DNA of 58,023 nucleotides from Gammaproteobacteria bacterium (GCA_013152545.1 JAADGF010000093.1:1-58023); one strand, 5' to 3'. Counted from the stretch's first letter, positions 26,969 to 36,235 are shown. Numbers and translations are program-made. Notes: generated from the letters alone by a model not told the origin.

Positions 26969-27604
26969 CTACACTAGCTGATACCCAATTTTCGTTGCAG
27001 TAGCGGATAACATAGCCAGCATCGCAATATCGTTGAGGGCTCGGTGAAAAACCGGTAATCGTGGTATCGCGCCCTTACCTCGTTCAAACAACGCAAGCGC
27101 TTGCGCATTTCCGTACATTGAGGAGCAATAAAGAATGCCATCGATTTTGGGATAGGTTTCATAGAGTTGTTGTGCCCAGCGCTGCGCTCTCGGCCGAGGG
27201 CCTGAGTGAATGGCCGTGGATGTGCCCAGTGTGGTGGCAAACACACCGGATAGATCTAATAGGTTGAGTTCTTTCTTTAACCGGAATCCTGTGAGCCAGG
27301 GCGATCCTGCATGTCGGTCAATAACCCGGGTTGTTTGAAACACCTCGGCAATGCAGGTAGGGCCATTTTTAGCGAGATACATAATACCACGGTCTTGGGT
27401 GTTGCTCGCGCCTTTAGTGTTGCTACGGTGGTGATCAAACCGACTGGCGGTGGGGCCATAATAACGAAATTCATTCCAGCGGGTGGGGTAAGCGTTACTG
27501 TCAAAGTGAATGCGCCACACCAAGATTTTTTTCGGGTAGATTGTTATTAACGGCGGAATTTTTTTAAGCGTTGCGACATCTGGCGGCTCAGGAAACTTAG
27601 CCAC
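26969..27604 (-). CDS. RES-domain toxin (NAD+ phosphorylase family)
   Basis: A 211-residue RES-family protein. Well-studied members are toxins of type II systems that deplete NAD+. The invariant positions that name the family can be matched: an Arg in ILVWRIHF, a Glu in GPTCIAEVFQ, and a Ser in DGILYCSSMYG. GIMYLAKN is another conserved block. It starts at GTG 27604, only two bases after the stop of its partner antitoxin gene, so the two are co-transcribed in the order antitoxin then toxin. The length fits longer RES proteins. Confidence 0.85.
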   Translation of the reverse strand: MAKFPEPPDVATLKKIPPLITIYPKKILVWRIHFDSNAYPTRWNEFRYYGPTASRFDHHRSNTKGASNTQDRGIMYLAKNGPTCIAEVFQTTRVIDRHAGSPWLTGFRLKKELNLLDLSGVFATTLGTSTAIHSGPRPRAQRWAQQLYETYPKIDGILYCSSMYGNAQALALFERGKGAIPRLPVFHRALNDIAMLAMLSATATKIGYQLV

Positions 27605-27606
27605 TC

Positions 27607-28203
27607 TTATAAGTCAGTTGCCATACATTGTATGGGGTCGGGACTGTGTGCGGATATGAGCCAATCCCGTGGTGAGAGATTTGTTTTCAATTCGTTGGAA
27701 TACAAATCATCATTGGCGGTTACAAAAAATCGTTGTACTGCTACTGGGTGTGCGTCTTTATTAATGGCGGGGAGTATTTTTTCCAAACCCGGTATTACCC
27801 CTGTGTCCATGAACTGAAAACGGGGCAATACTTTTTTATTATGGTTACCCTTCATCGCATATAGTGTGCCGTGGCTGATACGTTGCCGAATTCGGCTTTC
27901 GTCAACGCCCATTAATTGTGCGGCTTGAGATTGTGACATTGCACCCGCAATCATCACACCTACTTCACCCGCGATGATCGCCATGTTGTCACTTAGCGAG
28001 GCATCGCCTATGACAGGGGGGAATCCACCTTCTTCTAATACCTTGAGTTCGTTTTCAGAAATATCTTGGGAAGATGGCGGTACTATGTAGAGGGGGTGTA
28101 CTCGTATAAATTCAGCGGCCGCATTCGTTACCGCAGCCACGCCACCTGCTATGCCCATGCCCAGGAAAATATCTTCAGCGTTTCTCGACATATTAACAAC
28201 CAT
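27607..28203 (-). CDS. Antitoxin with helix-turn-helix domain, partner of the RES toxin
   Basis: A 198-residue protein upstream of the RES gene. The middle (~95-125) is a small DNA-binding helix-turn-helix of the excisionase/MerR-like kind: MSQSQAAQLMGVDESRIRQR, then GTLYAMKG and VLPRFQF. The C-terminal ~60 residues (PGLEKILPAI...DAHPVAVQRFF...SPRDWLISA) look like the toxin-binding part of Xre/MbcA/ParS-type antitoxins. It probably neutralises the toxin and represses its own promoter; that is inferred from position and family. The alternative start at MSRNAEDIF (28191) is possible. Confidence 0.78.
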   Translation of the reverse strand: MVVNMSRNAEDIFLGMGIAGGVAAVTNAAAEFIRVHPLYIVPPSSQDISENELKVLEEGGFPPVIGDASLSDNMAIIAGEVGVMIAGAMSQSQAAQLMGVDESRIRQRISHGTLYAMKGNHNKKVLPRFQFMDTGVIPGLEKILPAINKDAHPVAVQRFFVTANDDLYSNELKTNLSPRDWLISAHSPDPIQCMATDL

Positions 28204-28893
28204 TAACTTCGTTAAGATATGTTAATTATAGCTGATAACGTATCTGACAACAAGTAACGTCGATTATCTCTGCAAAACTGTTTGCGACAAATATACCGAT
28301 TACATCGATTTTGAGCGTTGGTTGCGCCAATGCATTTAGAATTATTATTGTATTGACAACATCGTTACGAGATTTGTAGTGATCGTGGGCAAATTTGTCG
28401 AGGTAGGTGGCTATCCAGAATCTTAGCACGTTAACAGTACCTAGTGTTCTATTCGCTAGAATGCAGCTTCAACTGATAACTTTGTGTGATAAGTTTAATT
28501 GCAACTTTATGAATTTCATTATGAAAAATATAGATTTTAGTGTTTTTCGAACGCCTCGATGGCTTTGTTCGAGGTGTTGTGCAGGTTAAAGAGCATGTTT
28601 AATCAGGTACATCGAGTGCTAAATATTTGCAAATTTGATTGCAGGATGGATTTATCGCTATTTTTTCTATTCGAGTAAAATTGACGTATGTGATTCACTG
28701 ATATAAAGTCGTTCGCTAATAGCAGATAAATTACAATGAGGTAAGATAATAATGAGTGTTGGCTGACTTTGTTAATAGAAGGGGGAGTGACATTGTTTAA
28801 GTCGCAAAGGCTGCTGTTAGATGTTTGAGAAGTAATGAACGTTGATTTTAATGATTCAGTAGTTTAGTAAAATTCCAACAAGAGGGTGAAGTC
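28204..28893. other. Intergenic region between the toxin-antitoxin pair and cytochrome c4
   Basis: About 690 bases with only short, unconvincing frames on both strands. A hairpin (AACGCCTCGA/TCGAGGTGTT, 9 of 10 paired plus one G-U) lies at 28550-28578 without a T-tract on either strand. Confidence 0.45.
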
Positions 28894-29547
28894 ATGATAA
28901 AAAAAATCACTTCTTTAGGAGCGATTTTGGGGATACTTGCGTTATCACCATCAGTTTTTGCGGTGCAGGTGATTCCGGGAGGAATGGCTAATGATGAAGG
29001 GGATGCCAAGGCTGGGAAGGCCAAATCTGAAATGTGCCACGGTTGCCATGGGGTTGATGGTATTAGTTTGGACCCGACTACTTTTCCGAATCTTGCCGGG
29101 CAATATGCGGGGTATATTTATAAACAAGTTAAGGATTACCAACTAGGTAATCGCCAAGACGATACGATGTCGGCTATGGCCCAGATGGTAACAAGTGAGC
29201 AGGACTTGAGGGATATATCGGTATATTTTCAATCGCTCAAGAAAATGAAAGCGACTTCCACTAATACCGCTTTAGCAAAAAAAGGAGGAGATCTCTATAC
29301 TAAAGGAAATATCAAGTCAGGTGTTTATGGGTGTGTGAATTGTCATGGAAAAAACGGTAAAGGCAAAGGTGATAATTCGCTGTTTCCGGTGATTGGTGGT
29401 CAGCAAAAAGCCTATCTCGTCAAGCAATTATTGGATATGAAGTCAGGTAAACGCCAGAATGACCCAGCAGGAATGATGATGGACATTGCTAAGAAAATGA
29501 CGGACCAGGAAATTGAAGCCGTTTCGGAATATTTGGCGGGACGCTAA
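28894..29547 (+). CDS. Cytochrome c4 (diheme)
   Basis: A 217-residue periplasmic cytochrome made of two similar monoheme halves. A signal peptide ends around residue 23 (SVFA). The first heme site is CHGCH, in MCHGCHGVDG, and the second is CVNCH, in GCVNCHGKNG. Likely axial Met residues occur in DTMSAMAQM and PAGMMMDIAKKM, and the motif YLAGR closes the chain. Cytochrome c4 carries electrons from the bc1 complex to terminal oxidases. AGAGGG lies before the ATG at good spacing. A terminator follows and is shared with the convergent ABC gene. Confidence 0.93.
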   Translation: MIKKITSLGAILGILALSPSVFAVQVIPGGMANDEGDAKAGKAKSEMCHGCHGVDGISLDPTTFPNLAGQYAGYIYKQVKDYQLGNRQDDTMSAMAQMVTSEQDLRDISVYFQSLKKMKATSTNTALAKKGGDLYTKGNIKSGVYGCVNCHGKNGKGKGDNSLFPVIGGQQKAYLVKQLLDMKSGKRQNDPAGMMMDIAKKMTDQEIEAVSEYLAGR

Positions 29548-29612
29548 AATTTCCTGGCTAAATCAAGCTTGGGTTTTAATGGTTGGTTTGACTTGCTTAT
29601 CAAAATAGTGAT

Positions 29613-29644
29613 TAAAAAAACGCGCCGATGGGCGCGTTTTTTTG
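29613..29644 (+). terminator. Bidirectional intrinsic terminator
   Basis: A perfect GC-rich stem (AACGCGCC/GGCGCGTT, loop GATG) lies between a run of A on the left and a run of T on the right. It can end both the cytochrome c4 gene (plus) and the ABC ATPase gene (minus). Confidence 0.92.
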
Positions 29645-29695
29645 CCTAAATGGTATTCATCCGCAGTAGGTGTTTTATGTTGTGTAAGTCCGCTA

Positions 29696-30739
29696 TTATT
29701 TTTGAAATGCCACGACGTGTTGGATGTCCATACGAAAACGGACTTGTTGTCCAATATCAAAATGTTCATGGCTTGGGAACAAAGACAGAATTTCACTGCC
29801 AGTAGGCAATCGCAGTGTATACATGATTTCTGCGCCTTTAAATGCTTTTTGGGTGATTTCGCCGTGCAATTCACCCTTTGGATCGTAGACAACGTCATCT
29901 GGACGCAACAAAATTTCAACGGCGTCGCTTTGCTTCCATCGGTAGGCACGGTCAGCTTCAACAATGCCGAATTCCGTTTTAATTTGATTCGGTGTAATCA
30001 TCTGGCCGTTGATAAATACCCCTTGACCAATAAAGTCTGCGACAAACCGATTTGCAGGCTCGTGGTACAGGTTAAAGGGGGTATCCCACTGTAGAATTTT
30101 ACCTTCATTCATAACGCCAACATGGTCGCCAAGGGCGAAGGCTTCGTCTTGGTCATGGGTGACTAAAATGCCAGTAGTACCTTCGGCCTTCAATATATCC
30201 CTAACTTCTGAGCTAAGGCGTTTGCGTAGCTCAACATCTAGGTTAGAGAAGGGTTCATCCAGCAAAATAGCCTTGGGTTGAGGGGCCAGCGCCCGTGCCA
30301 GGGCTATTCGTTGCTGTTGGCCGCCTGATAGCTCGTGGGGGTACCGTCGGGCATAGCTCAGCATTCCTACAATGTCGAGCATACGCTTTGCGATGGCTTG
30401 TTTTTCCTGGTTCGAGTGGTGGCGTAACCCGAAAATAACATTGTCATTAACCGTCATGTGAGGGAATAACGCATAATCCTGAAAGACCATGCCTAACTGA
30501 CGTTTTTCTGGGGCTTCAATGAATCCTGGGCTTGATAGAATTTTTTCACCCATGCGAATCTCGCCCTGATAAATAGGCTCAAATCCAGCCATGGCGCGCA
30601 ATACCGTTGTTTTACCGCAACCGCTGGGGCCTAATAGGCAAACTAAGCCCCCGTCGTTAACATGCATTGAAAGGTTTTGAACGATGCTATGGTTATGATA
30701 TTTACATAGAATGTTTTTTATGTCGATGAGAGGGTTCAT
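29696..30739 (-). CDS. ABC transporter ATP-binding protein, Fe(III)/FbpC-like
   Basis: An ABC ATPase with the full set of motifs: Walker A GPSGCGKTT, Q-loop MVFQDYALFP, signature LSGGQQQRIALARAL, Walker B ILLDEPFSNLD and the switch His VTHDQDEA. The C-terminal ~110 residues form a TOBE-like regulatory domain (VEILLRPDDVVYD). The pattern fits the CUT1/FbpC group that drives iron(III) or related uptake. No permease or binding-protein gene is adjacent, so the substrate is unproven. The ATG at 30739 (MNPLIDIKN) is preferred; one at 30757 is also in frame. It lies 64 bases after argF on the same strand. Confidence 0.85.
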   Translation of the reverse strand: MNPLIDIKNILCKYHNHSIVQNLSMHVNDGGLVCLLGPSGCGKTTVLRAMAGFEPIYQGEIRMGEKILSSPGFIEAPEKRQLGMVFQDYALFPHMTVNDNVIFGLRHHSNQEKQAIAKRMLDIVGMLSYARRYPHELSGGQQQRIALARALAPQPKAILLDEPFSNLDVELRKRLSSEVRDILKAEGTTGILVTHDQDEAFALGDHVGVMNEGKILQWDTPFNLYHEPANRFVADFIGQGVFINGQMITPNQIKTEFGIVEADRAYRWKQSDAVEILLRPDDVVYDPKGELHGEITQKAFKGAEIMYTLRLPTGSEILSLFPSHEHFDIGQQVRFRMDIQHVVAFQK

Positions 30740-30803
30740 GTCATAGTTTTGTGCCAAGGCCTCGAAAGCATTACTAATCAGCGCCTTATTATAGTACTTG
30801 CGT

Positions 30804-31712
30804 TTAGTTTTCCAGGAGTAGAAACTCTAATAATGCTTTTTGGGAATGTAGGCGGTTTTCTGCCTCATCCCACACCACGCTTTGTGTTCCATCAATAACA
30901 TCGGCGGCGACTTCTTCACCTCTATGTGCGGGTAAGCAATGCATGAACAGCGCATTAGGTTTTGCTTGGGACATTATTTGGTGGGTCACCTGGTACTCCT
31001 TAAAAGCGGCTTCTCGTTGTACTTGTTCTGACTCCTGCCCCATACTGGACCACACGTCTGTCACAATAAGATCAACGTTTTTTGCAGCATCACTGGCATT
31101 GTCAAACTGACAGACAGCGGTGCCTGCTTGTTTGAGCAATTGGCTGTCAGGTTGGTAATTTTCAGGGCTAGCGATATGCAGCTTAAAATCGAGCAATTGC
31201 GCTGCCTCAATGTACGAATGGCACATGTTGTTGCCATCACCAATCCAGGCGACTGTTTTTCCGCTGATTTCACCACGATGCTCCATAAAGGTTTGCATAT
31301 CTGCCAACAATTGACAGGGGTGATGCTGGTCGGTTAACGCATTAATGACCGGCGCGACGGAATGCTTTGAAAATCGGAGCAATTTTTCGTGTTCATAGGT
31401 GCGAATAGTGATAATGTCCACCATTCTTGATAATACACGAGCAGTATCCTCTATGGGTTCTCCACGACCCAATTGTGTGTCCCGAGGGGAAAGGAAGAGT
31501 GCATGTCCTCCAAATTGAGCCATGCCTACTTCGAAAGATACGCGGGTTCGAGTTGACGATTTTTCGAAAATCATGCCGAGTACTTTGTTCTTTAATGGCT
31601 CGAAAAGTTCGCCTGATTTTTGCTTTGCTTTTAATTCAATGGCGCGCTGAATGATACTGCGATATTCATCGCGGCTTAAATCCGATAGAGTAAGAAAATG
31701 ACGGCTTGGCAT
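30804..31712 (-). CDS. argF: Ornithine carbamoyltransferase
   Basis: ArgF makes citrulline from ornithine and carbamoyl phosphate in arginine synthesis. The carbamoyl-phosphate site [13 protein letters not shown], the [10 protein letters not shown] motif and the ornithine-site Cys in [12 protein letters not shown] are all present. The start at ATG 31712 ([13 protein letters not shown]) matches the usual N-terminus; the upstream ATG at 31775 would add 21 residues of unusual sequence. It lies downstream of argD on the same strand, so the two arginine genes probably form one transcript. Confidence 0.95.
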   Translation of the reverse strand: MPSRHFLTLSDLSRDEYRSIIQRAIELKAKQKSGELFEPLKNKVLGMIFEKSSTRTRVSFEVGMAQFGGHALFLSPRDTQLGRGEPIEDTARVLSRMVDIITIRTYEHEKLLRFSKHSVAPVINALTDQHHPCQLLADMQTFMEHRGEISGKTVAWIGDGNNMCHSYIEAAQLLDFKLHIASPENYQPDSQLLKQAGTAVCQFDNASDAAKNVDLIVTDVWSSMGQESEQVQREAAFKEYQVTHQIMSQAKPNALFMHCLPAHRGEEVAADVIDGTQSVVWDEAENRLHSQKALLEFLLLEN

Positions 31713-31821
31713 ATCGTCTTTCACTGCAGTTAGGGTTAGTTGATGATGGTTAATGATATTTGCTGGGCATGGCATTTATGGTGGACAGCCGTTTTGTCTA
31801 TCATACAATATGCTGACTCGG

Positions 31822-33003
31822 TTAAGTGTCTGGGTGAAAATTTTCAACCAACTGACTGACTTTATCCACCATTAAGTCTGCCTCGCTGTCACTGATGATC
31901 AGCGGTGGCAGTAAACGGATGTTGTTTTCGTTCGCAATATTAATGATCACGCCAATATCAAGGGCTTGTTGTGCCAGTGTTTTACAAGGCTGATTTAATT
32001 CAATGGCGATCAGTAATCCTTTCCCTCTGATTTCCTTGACGTGTTGATGGCTTGCCAGGCGCAGCCGGAATGCGTTGAGGATTTTGTCGCCCAGAAGCGC
32101 GGCACGTTTTACCAGGTCTTGCTTTTCAATAATATCAAGCACAGCTAACGATGCCCGGCAGGCCAAAGGGTTTCCGCCAAAGGTTGAGCCATGGTTGCCT
32201 GGCTTAAAGGTGTTTGCGGCTTCGCCTCTGGCGATGCAGGCGCCAATCGGAATGCCATTCCCCAGGGCTTTTGCTAGTGTCATTACGTCGGGCTTAATGT
32301 TGCTGTGCTGGAAGGCAAACCACTGGCCTGAGCGGCCTACGCCGGTTTGGATTTCATCGAGCATCATTAACCAGCCAAATTCGTTACATAAGTCGCGAAC
32401 CCTGGTTAAGTAGTCGTTATCTGGTATAGCAATACCTGTTTCACCCTGAACAGGCTCCAGTAGGATGGCGACAACATTTTTGTCATGTTGAGCGATACTG
32501 TGCAGGGCGTCAATATCATTATAGGGTGCTCTGGAAAACCCCAATACCAGTGGCTCGAACCCTGCTTGAACCTTGCGGTTTCCTGTGGCGCTTAAGGTTG
32601 CCAGGGTTCTGCCGTGAAAACTGTTTTCGGTGACGACAATGCTCGGTTGCCGAATACCTTTCTTATGGCCATACAGACGGGCGAGCTTTATAGCGGTTTC
32701 GTTGGCTTCTGCGCCGGAATTGGAAAAAAACACATTATCCATTGCCGTTAGTGTGATGAGTTTGTCTGCGAGAAGGCGTTGTTGTGCGATGTGAAATAAA
32801 TTAGAGGTATGCAGAAGCTGATTTGCTTGTTCGCAAATTGCTTTACTAACATCAGGGTGTGCGTGGCCAAGACCCGTAACGGCGATGCCGCTAATGGCAT
32901 CGAGGTATTTATTACCGTTAGTATCCCATAGCCAAGCGCCTTTACCATGTGTAAATGTGACGGGAAGCGGAGAATAGGTATGCATAAGACTGGAGCTTGT
33001 CAT
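31822..33003 (-). CDS. argD: Acetylornithine/succinyldiaminopimelate aminotransferase
   Basis: A class III PLP aminotransferase of 393 residues that converts N-acetylglutamate semialdehyde to acetylornithine, and may also serve lysine synthesis. Motifs include NSGAEANETAIKLARLYG, SFHGRTLATLSATG, LLEPVQGETGI, MLDEIQTGVGRSG with the ring-binding Asp, and MTLAKALGNGIPIG with the PLP lysine. It sits just upstream of argF. ArgD versus the closely related AstC/AruC cannot be separated with certainty, but the argF neighbour supports biosynthesis. Confidence 0.93.
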   Translation of the reverse strand: MTSSSLMHTYSPLPVTFTHGKGAWLWDTNGNKYLDAISGIAVTGLGHAHPDVSKAICEQANQLLHTSNLFHIAQQRLLADKLITLTAMDNVFFSNSGAEANETAIKLARLYGHKKGIRQPSIVVTENSFHGRTLATLSATGNRKVQAGFEPLVLGFSRAPYNDIDALHSIAQHDKNVVAILLEPVQGETGIAIPDNDYLTRVRDLCNEFGWLMMLDEIQTGVGRSGQWFAFQHSNIKPDVMTLAKALGNGIPIGACIARGEAANTFKPGNHGSTFGGNPLACRASLAVLDIIEKQDLVKRAALLGDKILNAFRLRLASHQHVKEIRGKGLLIAIELNQPCKTLAQQALDIGVIINIANENNIRLLPPLIISDSEADLMVDKVSQLVENFHPDT

Positions 33004-33584
33004 TGTGTTTCGTCAGCGTGTCAGTGAATTGATGATTTATTCATATTGATGGAATGTTATTCAGGGGTGTTAAGTTTTTATTGCCCACCGTTGAGCAGAT
33101 TTTATACGGATTTCGCGCCAACGTTGCTTGTTAACCTAACATATCTGTTGAATCGTCGCGTAAGCGACTAATGGTGCTGACGATAAACGATTTTTAGGTG
33201 TTCTTTCAATTGAGGGTGGATGATAGCGTACCACCCATACGCTGCCAATAGCGGTGGCTGCTTTACAAAGCAAGGTTAAAATGTTCCAAAAAATGGTTTA
33301 GGTTCTATACCATAGGTGTTTATCGTAGGTTTAACTGATTACTTTAGGTTCACAACCATTCTTAATGTGGAGAAATCACCCATCATTCAGAGGATTTAGC
33401 CCGCTAAACCGACGATATGCGAAAAACAAAAAGGCAGTCCCCAGGGAACCGCCACTTCGCGCTAATGGTATCTGCAAATTTACCTGGGAGCAAATTTTGA
33501 TTGTGATCTTAGCGTTTTCACCAAAAAAACCCGGCCTGAAAACCGGGTTTTTTGCATTTACATCAAGTGAGGATCAAATCTAAG
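33004..33584. other. Intergenic region between the argDF promoter and puuD-like gene
   Basis: About 580 bases that hold the promoter of argD and, at the right end, a terminator (separate entry). A frame at 33365-33583 overlaps the terminator and shows no family resemblance; it is judged spurious. Confidence 0.5.
33523..33553 (-). terminator. Intrinsic terminator of the puuD-like gene
   Basis: Stem AACCCGG/CCGGGTT with a short loop between an A-run and a T-run. It can act on either strand; its position suits the minus-strand gene ending at 33585. Confidence 0.85.
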
Positions 33585-34073
33585 TTAAAATACCCCGTGT
33601 GTATGGCTCGCCATGAAAAATAACATGGGAATCGATAACATGGTATTTGTACGAGAGGCGAGCAATGCCACTCGTTTGGCTTTGTTGATCTCCTCCGGTG
33701 AGGCTTGCACCATGCCCAGCACTCTTTTTTGGTTAGGCCAGATAAGCCCCCATACATTGAGTAGCATGATTGTGCCTAACCAAGCGCCCATGCCAATAAA
33801 TTCAAAGCCATCCTGGAAGGTAAATGCAGCGACAAAATTAGGGCCTAATAAGCCTGCACCAGCAACCCAGGTTACTACTGCCGACCAACGAAACCACAAA
33901 AGCGCGCGGGGTGCGACGTATTTGCCAATGGCGGCTGGTCCTGGGCCATCTTTGTCCGCGAGAGCGGCGGCCATTGCGGGTACTTGAATAAAATTGAAAT
34001 AATACAGTAAACCGATCCATGTAATGCCTGCAAGAAAGTGCAGCCATCGTTCAATAAATTGTACATACTCCAT
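33585..34073 (-). CDS. PuuD-like urate hydroxylase, membrane domain only
   Basis: A 162-residue inner-membrane protein matching the membrane part of PuuD/YetJ-unrelated urate hydroxylases (DUF989). It starts MEYVQFIERWLHFLAGITWIG, then ALLWFRWSAVVTWVAG, GMGAWLGTIMLLNVWGLIWPNQKR, and ends with a last helix containing HTHG. Four membrane segments are predicted. Full-length PuuD adds a C-terminal cytochrome c domain, which is missing here. The His residues that could bind heme (WLHFL, SHTHG) are kept. The ATG at 34073 fits the family; the frame extends to 34130. A 29-residue membrane peptide gene lies just upstream. Confidence 0.75.
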   Translation of the reverse strand: MEYVQFIERWLHFLAGITWIGLLYYFNFIQVPAMAAALADKDGPGPAAIGKYVAPRALLWFRWSAVVTWVAGAGLLGPNFVAAFTFQDGFEFIGMGAWLGTIMLLNVWGLIWPNQKRVLGMVQASPEEINKAKRVALLASRTNTMLSIPMLFFMASHTHGVF

Positions 34074-34153
34074 GATAGTGACCTTTTTTGGTGTTGGGGT
34101 TTTATGGGGAAATGCTAATGTTTCTGGCAATAAAAAAGAAAGTAGCTAGCGTT

Positions 34154-34243
34154 TTATAAGGCTCCAGCGATCAAGACGAGTACCACTGTCAATACAAAAC
34201 CTGAGATAATAGTGCCTAAAACAGAATCGAGGGGATTTTTCAT
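34154..34243 (-). CDS. Small membrane protein, 29 residues
   Basis: A short gene read directly from the sequence. ATG at 34243 is preceded on the minus strand by AGAAGGA at a normal spacing of about six bases. The peptide begins MKNPLDSVLGTIISGFV and continues as one hydrophobic helix to AGAL before TAA. It has a charged N-terminus and a single membrane span. It lies 80 bases upstream of the puuD-like start on the same strand, so it is likely co-transcribed. No family was recognised. It could be an accessory subunit of the PuuD-like protein; that is inference. Confidence 0.6.
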   Translation of the reverse strand: MKNPLDSVLGTIISGFVLTVVLVLIAGAL

Positions 34244-34435
34244 CGTTATTCCTTCTACGCAGCATTGCTTGGATGCTGAAACAGGTGATTGTTAACTGAC
34301 TAAAATAAGATCAGTTTAATAGAAATGACCAAATAATAGTTGAATAGTTGATCAGTATAGTCGGATATAGCCTAGAGCAATGATTACAATAATGCAATAC
34401 GGCAGTAGGTATCAGTAAACGCTAATATCCAATTT

Positions 34436-36061
34436 ATGTATCATAAAACCTTATCTTCCATCGAACTAAGCTTATTCGCTAGCCGGATTGAGGCGGTTTG
34501 TGATGAAATGGGGGCTGTGCTGCAACGCACTGCATTTTCCCCAAATATAAAAGACCGACTGGATTTCTCCTGTGCGATTTTTGATGCCCAAGGTGCTTTG
34601 TGCGCCCAGGCGGCTCATATTCCTGTGCATATGGGGAGCATGGCCTACGCAATGGGGGACATTGTCAATGGTTTACAGTGGTTTGACGGTGACATGGTTA
34701 TTCTTAATGATCCGTATCTTGGTGGTACGCATTTGCCGGATGTAACGCTGATTGCGCCGCTGTTTATTGCTGGCGAATTAATCGCCTTCATCGTTAATCG
34801 GGCGCACCACGCCGATATTGGTGCAGAAACGCCTGGTTCGATGCCAATCTCGAAGACCTTGGCTGAGGAAGGGGTCATTATTCCACCGAGCTATTTAATT
34901 CGAGGTCACCAAATTCAACAGTCGATGCTAGTGTCTATTGTGTCGCAAACCACTCACCCGGAGCAAAGTAGCGGTGATTTTGCAGCACAAATCAGTGCAA
35001 ATAAAATGGGTTTGGCACGTTTGCGGTCATTATTGGCGGCAATGGGGTATGCGCGATTCGGCATGGCATTGTTGCAACTTAATGATTATGCGCAACGATT
35101 AGCCTTACACGCCCTAAGCACCATACCGCATGGGGTGTATTGCTTTGAGGATCTCATGGATGATGATGGCTTAGGCAATGAAAATATTATTATTGCCGTA
35201 AAAATATCAGTCACTGGCCGAGGGGTGGTTGTGGATTTTAGCGGAACCGCGCCTCAAACCGCAGGCAATATCAACTGTCCCATTTCAGTTGCCGCTGCGG
35301 GTGTCTATTACGTGTTTTCCTGTTTAATGCCAAGTTATACGCCAGCATGTGCGGGGCGTTTTCGTGACATTAAATTGGTGGCGCCCGAAGGTTGTTTATT
35401 AAATGCCAAACGACCAGCCGCTGTAGCGGCTGGTAATGTGGAAACCAGCACCCGTGTGGTGGATGTCGTTATGGGGGCGTTAGCCGCCGCTATTCCTGAT
35501 CAAATTCCGGCTGCTAGCCACGGCAGTATGAATAACCTTGCCATGGGCGCACGAGCAACCTTAAACGGGGATAATGGCATGCATGATAAAAACAGTGCTG
35601 ATAAAAAAACTTCTGATGAATGGGATTATTATGAAACCATTGGTGGTGGTATGGGGGCGGGTTCGCTGAATAACGGCCTGAGTGGTGTGCAAACGCATAT
35701 GACCAACACGCGTAACACCCCTATCGAAGTGTTGGAGAGTCTGTTTCCGTTACGAGTCAAACGCTATGCATTACGCAGAAACTCTGGTGGTCTGGGTTTG
35801 CATAATGGTGGTGACGGTATTAGTCGTTGCTTTGAATTTTTACTGCCGACGACCGTTACTTTGTTGACGGAACGTCGTTATCATGTCCCATGGGGGTTGC
35901 AAGGTGCTGGTAGTGGCAAAGCTGGTGAAAATTTTTTGAATGTAAAAAAACTGAAAGCCAAGCAAACCTTTCAAGCCCAGGCCGGGGATCAGCTTACCAT
36001 TAACACGCCGGGAGGTGGCGGTTGGGGAGCCATCAACCGGCAGGATAAAAACGATGCTTGA
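34436..36061 (+). CDS. hyuB: Hydantoinase B / oxoprolinase-family protein
   Basis: A 541-residue member of the HyuB family (ATP-dependent hydantoinase, 5-oxoprolinase and acetone/acetophenone carboxylase beta-type subunits). Family blocks include FASRIEAVCDEMGAVLQRTAFSPNIKDRLDFSCAIFD, HIPVHMGSMAYAM, LNDPYLGGTHLPDVTL, and the C-terminal GAGSGKAGENF and INTPGGGGWG. These enzymes usually need a HyuA partner, and no hyuA gene is next to it; one may lie elsewhere in the genome. It is divergent from the puuD-like gene, suggesting shared control of a purine or hydantoin pathway. No clear ribosome-binding site is seen. Confidence 0.88.
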   Translation: MYHKTLSSIELSLFASRIEAVCDEMGAVLQRTAFSPNIKDRLDFSCAIFDAQGALCAQAAHIPVHMGSMAYAMGDIVNGLQWFDGDMVILNDPYLGGTHLPDVTLIAPLFIAGELIAFIVNRAHHADIGAETPGSMPISKTLAEEGVIIPPSYLIRGHQIQQSMLVSIVSQTTHPEQSSGDFAAQISANKMGLARLRSLLAAMGYARFGMALLQLNDYAQRLALHALSTIPHGVYCFEDLMDDDGLGNENIIIAVKISVTGRGVVVDFSGTAPQTAGNINCPISVAAAGVYYVFSCLMPSYTPACAGRFRDIKLVAPEGCLLNAKRPAAVAAGNVETSTRVVDVVMGALAAAIPDQIPAASHGSMNNLAMGARATLNGDNGMHDKNSADKKTSDEWDYYETIGGGMGAGSLNNGLSGVQTHMTNTRNTPIEVLESLFPLRVKRYALRRNSGGLGLHNGGDGISRCFEFLLPTTVTLLTERRYHVPWGLQGAGSGKAGENFLNVKKLKAKQTFQAQAGDQLTINTPGGGGWGAINRQDKNDA

Positions 36062-36182
36062 TTGTCATTGCTCAGAGCTTACAGGTGTTGTTGGGGCAGT
36101 AATATTGGTTCTCCCAAGCTCCCAAACCACCTCTAGCGCGTACATGACCAGGCCTTAGATAGACCCCCTTGCTATAGGTTCA

Positions 36183-36212
36183 CGACTGTTATTCTCGGAC
36201 AGGTTCCTAGGT
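36183..36212 (+). repeat. Repeat A, single end
   Basis: CGACTGTTATTCTCGGACAG then GTTCCTAGG. It matches the right end of the element at 13012-13032 and lies about 50 bases before the IS5-like transposase fragment. Confidence 0.6.
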
Positions 36213-36235
36213 AACGCTGTCGAATTTCATGATTT

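Noticed and set aside
28550-28578. Hairpin before the cytochrome c4 gene as a terminator
   Set aside because: The stem has no T-tract on the correct side of either strand.
28226-28589. Two short frames on opposite strands near the antitoxin
   Set aside because: No ribosome-binding site, no family resemblance and overlapping opposite strands.
33365-33583. Small gene between argD and the puuD-like gene
   Set aside because: It overlaps the intrinsic terminator at 33523-33553 and has no recognisable features.
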